A stretch of 64,000 nt of DNA from Pilimelia terevasa (GTDB lineage: Bacteria; Actinomycetota; Actinomycetes; Mycobacteriales; Micromonosporaceae). The stretch covers positions 124,001-188,000 of the forward strand of contig NZ_BMQC01000005.1 of assembly GCF_014647915.1 (NCBI RefSeq), written 5' to 3'. This document shows, one piece after another, positions 63,338 through 64,000 of the stretch; position 1 is the first letter of the stretch; each line of letters begins with the position of its first letter. The translations under genes were made by a program, and so were the position numbers. The notes below the pieces were generated by a model. The model did no database searches. It saw only the letters and a list, made by a program, of their open reading frames with translations, and was not told the origin of the DNA.

Positions 63338-64000
63338 TCAGTCGTAGAAGGCGCGGACCTCCCAGCGGCCGCCGGTGAGGGCCGCCAGGGCGGCGCGGCC
63401 GTCGGCGAGGGTGAGCTGGAACCGGGCCTGGCGCCGCGGGCTGTCGGTCCACCAGCGCTCGTCGACCGGCCACGGCCCCGCCCAGCCGGTCACCCCGAGG
63501 CGCCGCCGGTCCAGCAGCAGCAGGGCCGGCGGGGCGGACAGCGCCAGCCGGGCGCTGACCGTCACCGGCGCGCCGGCCGCGTCGCGGACCTCCGCCGGCA
63601 CCGGCACCGGCGGGACCACCGCCGGTGCCGGTGCCGGAAGCCGGCCCGGCCACGGCGCGTCGTCCCCGGCGGGGCGGTCCTCCCCCCACGGCACGTACCG
63701 GGGGCGGTCGTCCGGGGAGCGGCCGCCGCCGAGGAACGCCGTCACCACCGCCCCGAAGCCGAGCAGCCCCTGCACCCGGGACAGGGCGCGGTCGGCCCGC
63801 GCGCCGCCCTCCCCGGCCTCGCCCCACAGCCCGGGCTGCTGGCCGGCCTGCCGCACCACCCCGTCCGGGACCAGGCGCAGGGCGACGAGGCCCGAGGTGG
63901 GCCGGGCGGCGTCCCCGCGGGCGGGGGTCAGCCAGCCGTCGAGCTGCCAGCGCACCCGGTCGGCGATGGCCGCCGCGGTGAGCAGGCCGTCGTGCCGCCA
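63338..64000 (-). CDS. imuB: C-terminal part of ImuB (Y-family polymerase-like mutasome protein), truncated by the window edge
   Basis: The frame enters from the right edge and ends at TGA 63338-63340; 220 residues are visible. The start shows DGLLTAAAIADRVRWQLDGWL, as in the C-terminal region of ImuB/DNA polymerase Y proteins, followed by LVALRLVPDGVV, GFGAVVTAFLGGGRSPDDR, VPWGED and GWAGPWPVDERWW...RRQARFQLTLADG, a typical ImuB ending. ImuB lacks catalytic residues and serves as the beta-clamp-binding hub for DnaE2. Gene order imuB-dnaE2 supports the call. The N-terminus is outside the window. Confidence 0.85.
   Translation of the reverse strand, partial: WRHDGLLTAAAIADRVRWQLDGWLTPARGDAARPTSGLVALRLVPDGVVRQAGQQPGLWGEAGEGGARADRALSRVQGLLGFGAVVTAFLGGGRSPDDRPRYVPWGEDRPAGDDAPWPGRLPAPAPAVVPPVPVPAEVRDAAGAPVTVSARLALSAPPALLLLDRRRLGVTGWAGPWPVDERWWTDSPRRQARFQLTLADGRAALAALTGGRWEVRAFYD

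Noticed and set aside
59736-63827. A very long minus-strand frame overlapping dnaE2 and imuB
   Set aside because: It reads as Arg/Pro/Gly-rich sequence without motifs, while the other frame encodes clear DnaE2.

Overview
The window is about 64 kb of very GC-rich, densely coding DNA with GTG/TTG starts, overlapping stop-start junctions and almost no AT-rich spacers. The gene content (a divIVA-yggT-sepF-yggS-ftsZ-ftsQ-mur block without ftsA, MurT/GatD, dnaE2/imuB, a DUF58/TgpA/MoxR set) points to an actinomycete, most likely of the Micromonosporaceae. The family assignment is inference from gene order and protein style. No tRNA, rRNA, CRISPR array, phage or insertion sequence was recognised.

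Region 1 (1-13.8 kb) is the more accessory part. It has a truncated unknown gene, an acyltransferase-3 membrane protein, trmB, a DUF3516-type DEAD/DEAH helicase, two secreted proteases (a subtilase and a snapalysin/matrixin-like metalloprotease, both with changed key residues), three GT4 glycosyltransferases (one an 884-residue two-domain fusion) and a Lon-substrate-binding-domain protein. Region 2 (13.7-25.8 kb, minus strand) reads lspA, rluD, a membrane-anchored protein, a ParA-like ATPase, dnaE and a DUF2567 membrane protein, preceded by a DksA-type zinc-finger protein, a K+/H+ antiporter and a small membrane protein.

Region 3 (25.8-45.2 kb, minus strand) is the division and cell wall (dcw) cluster: mraZ, rsmH, ftsL-like, ftsI, murE, murF, mraY, murD, ftsW, murG, murC, ftsQ, ftsZ, yggS, sepF, yggT, divIVA. 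Most junctions are translationally coupled. The ylmD/pgeF gene often found between ftsZ and yggS is absent. Divergent from mraZ lies murT-gatD plus a TVP38/DedA gene. The 615-bp mraZ-murT gap carries two oppositely oriented sets of 10-bp-spaced GTGGAG repeats that look like MraZ operators, one set inside a -35/-10 promoter facing mraZ and the other facing murT. This suggests that MraZ may jointly control lipid II synthesis/septation and lipid II amidation, and it is the most interesting regulatory signal in the window.

Region 4 (48.7-64 kb) holds leuS behind a hairpin/T-tract that looks like an attenuator, a moxR-DUF58-transglutaminase operon, a DUF3040 protein, dinB, a SAM methyltransferase, a six-cysteine secreted orphan, and dnaE2 with the 3' part of imuB (the mutagenic translesion set). 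Several genes (trmB, the second GT4, possibly dinB) have a TANNNT box 6-7 bases before the start codon, as expected for leaderless mRNAs.
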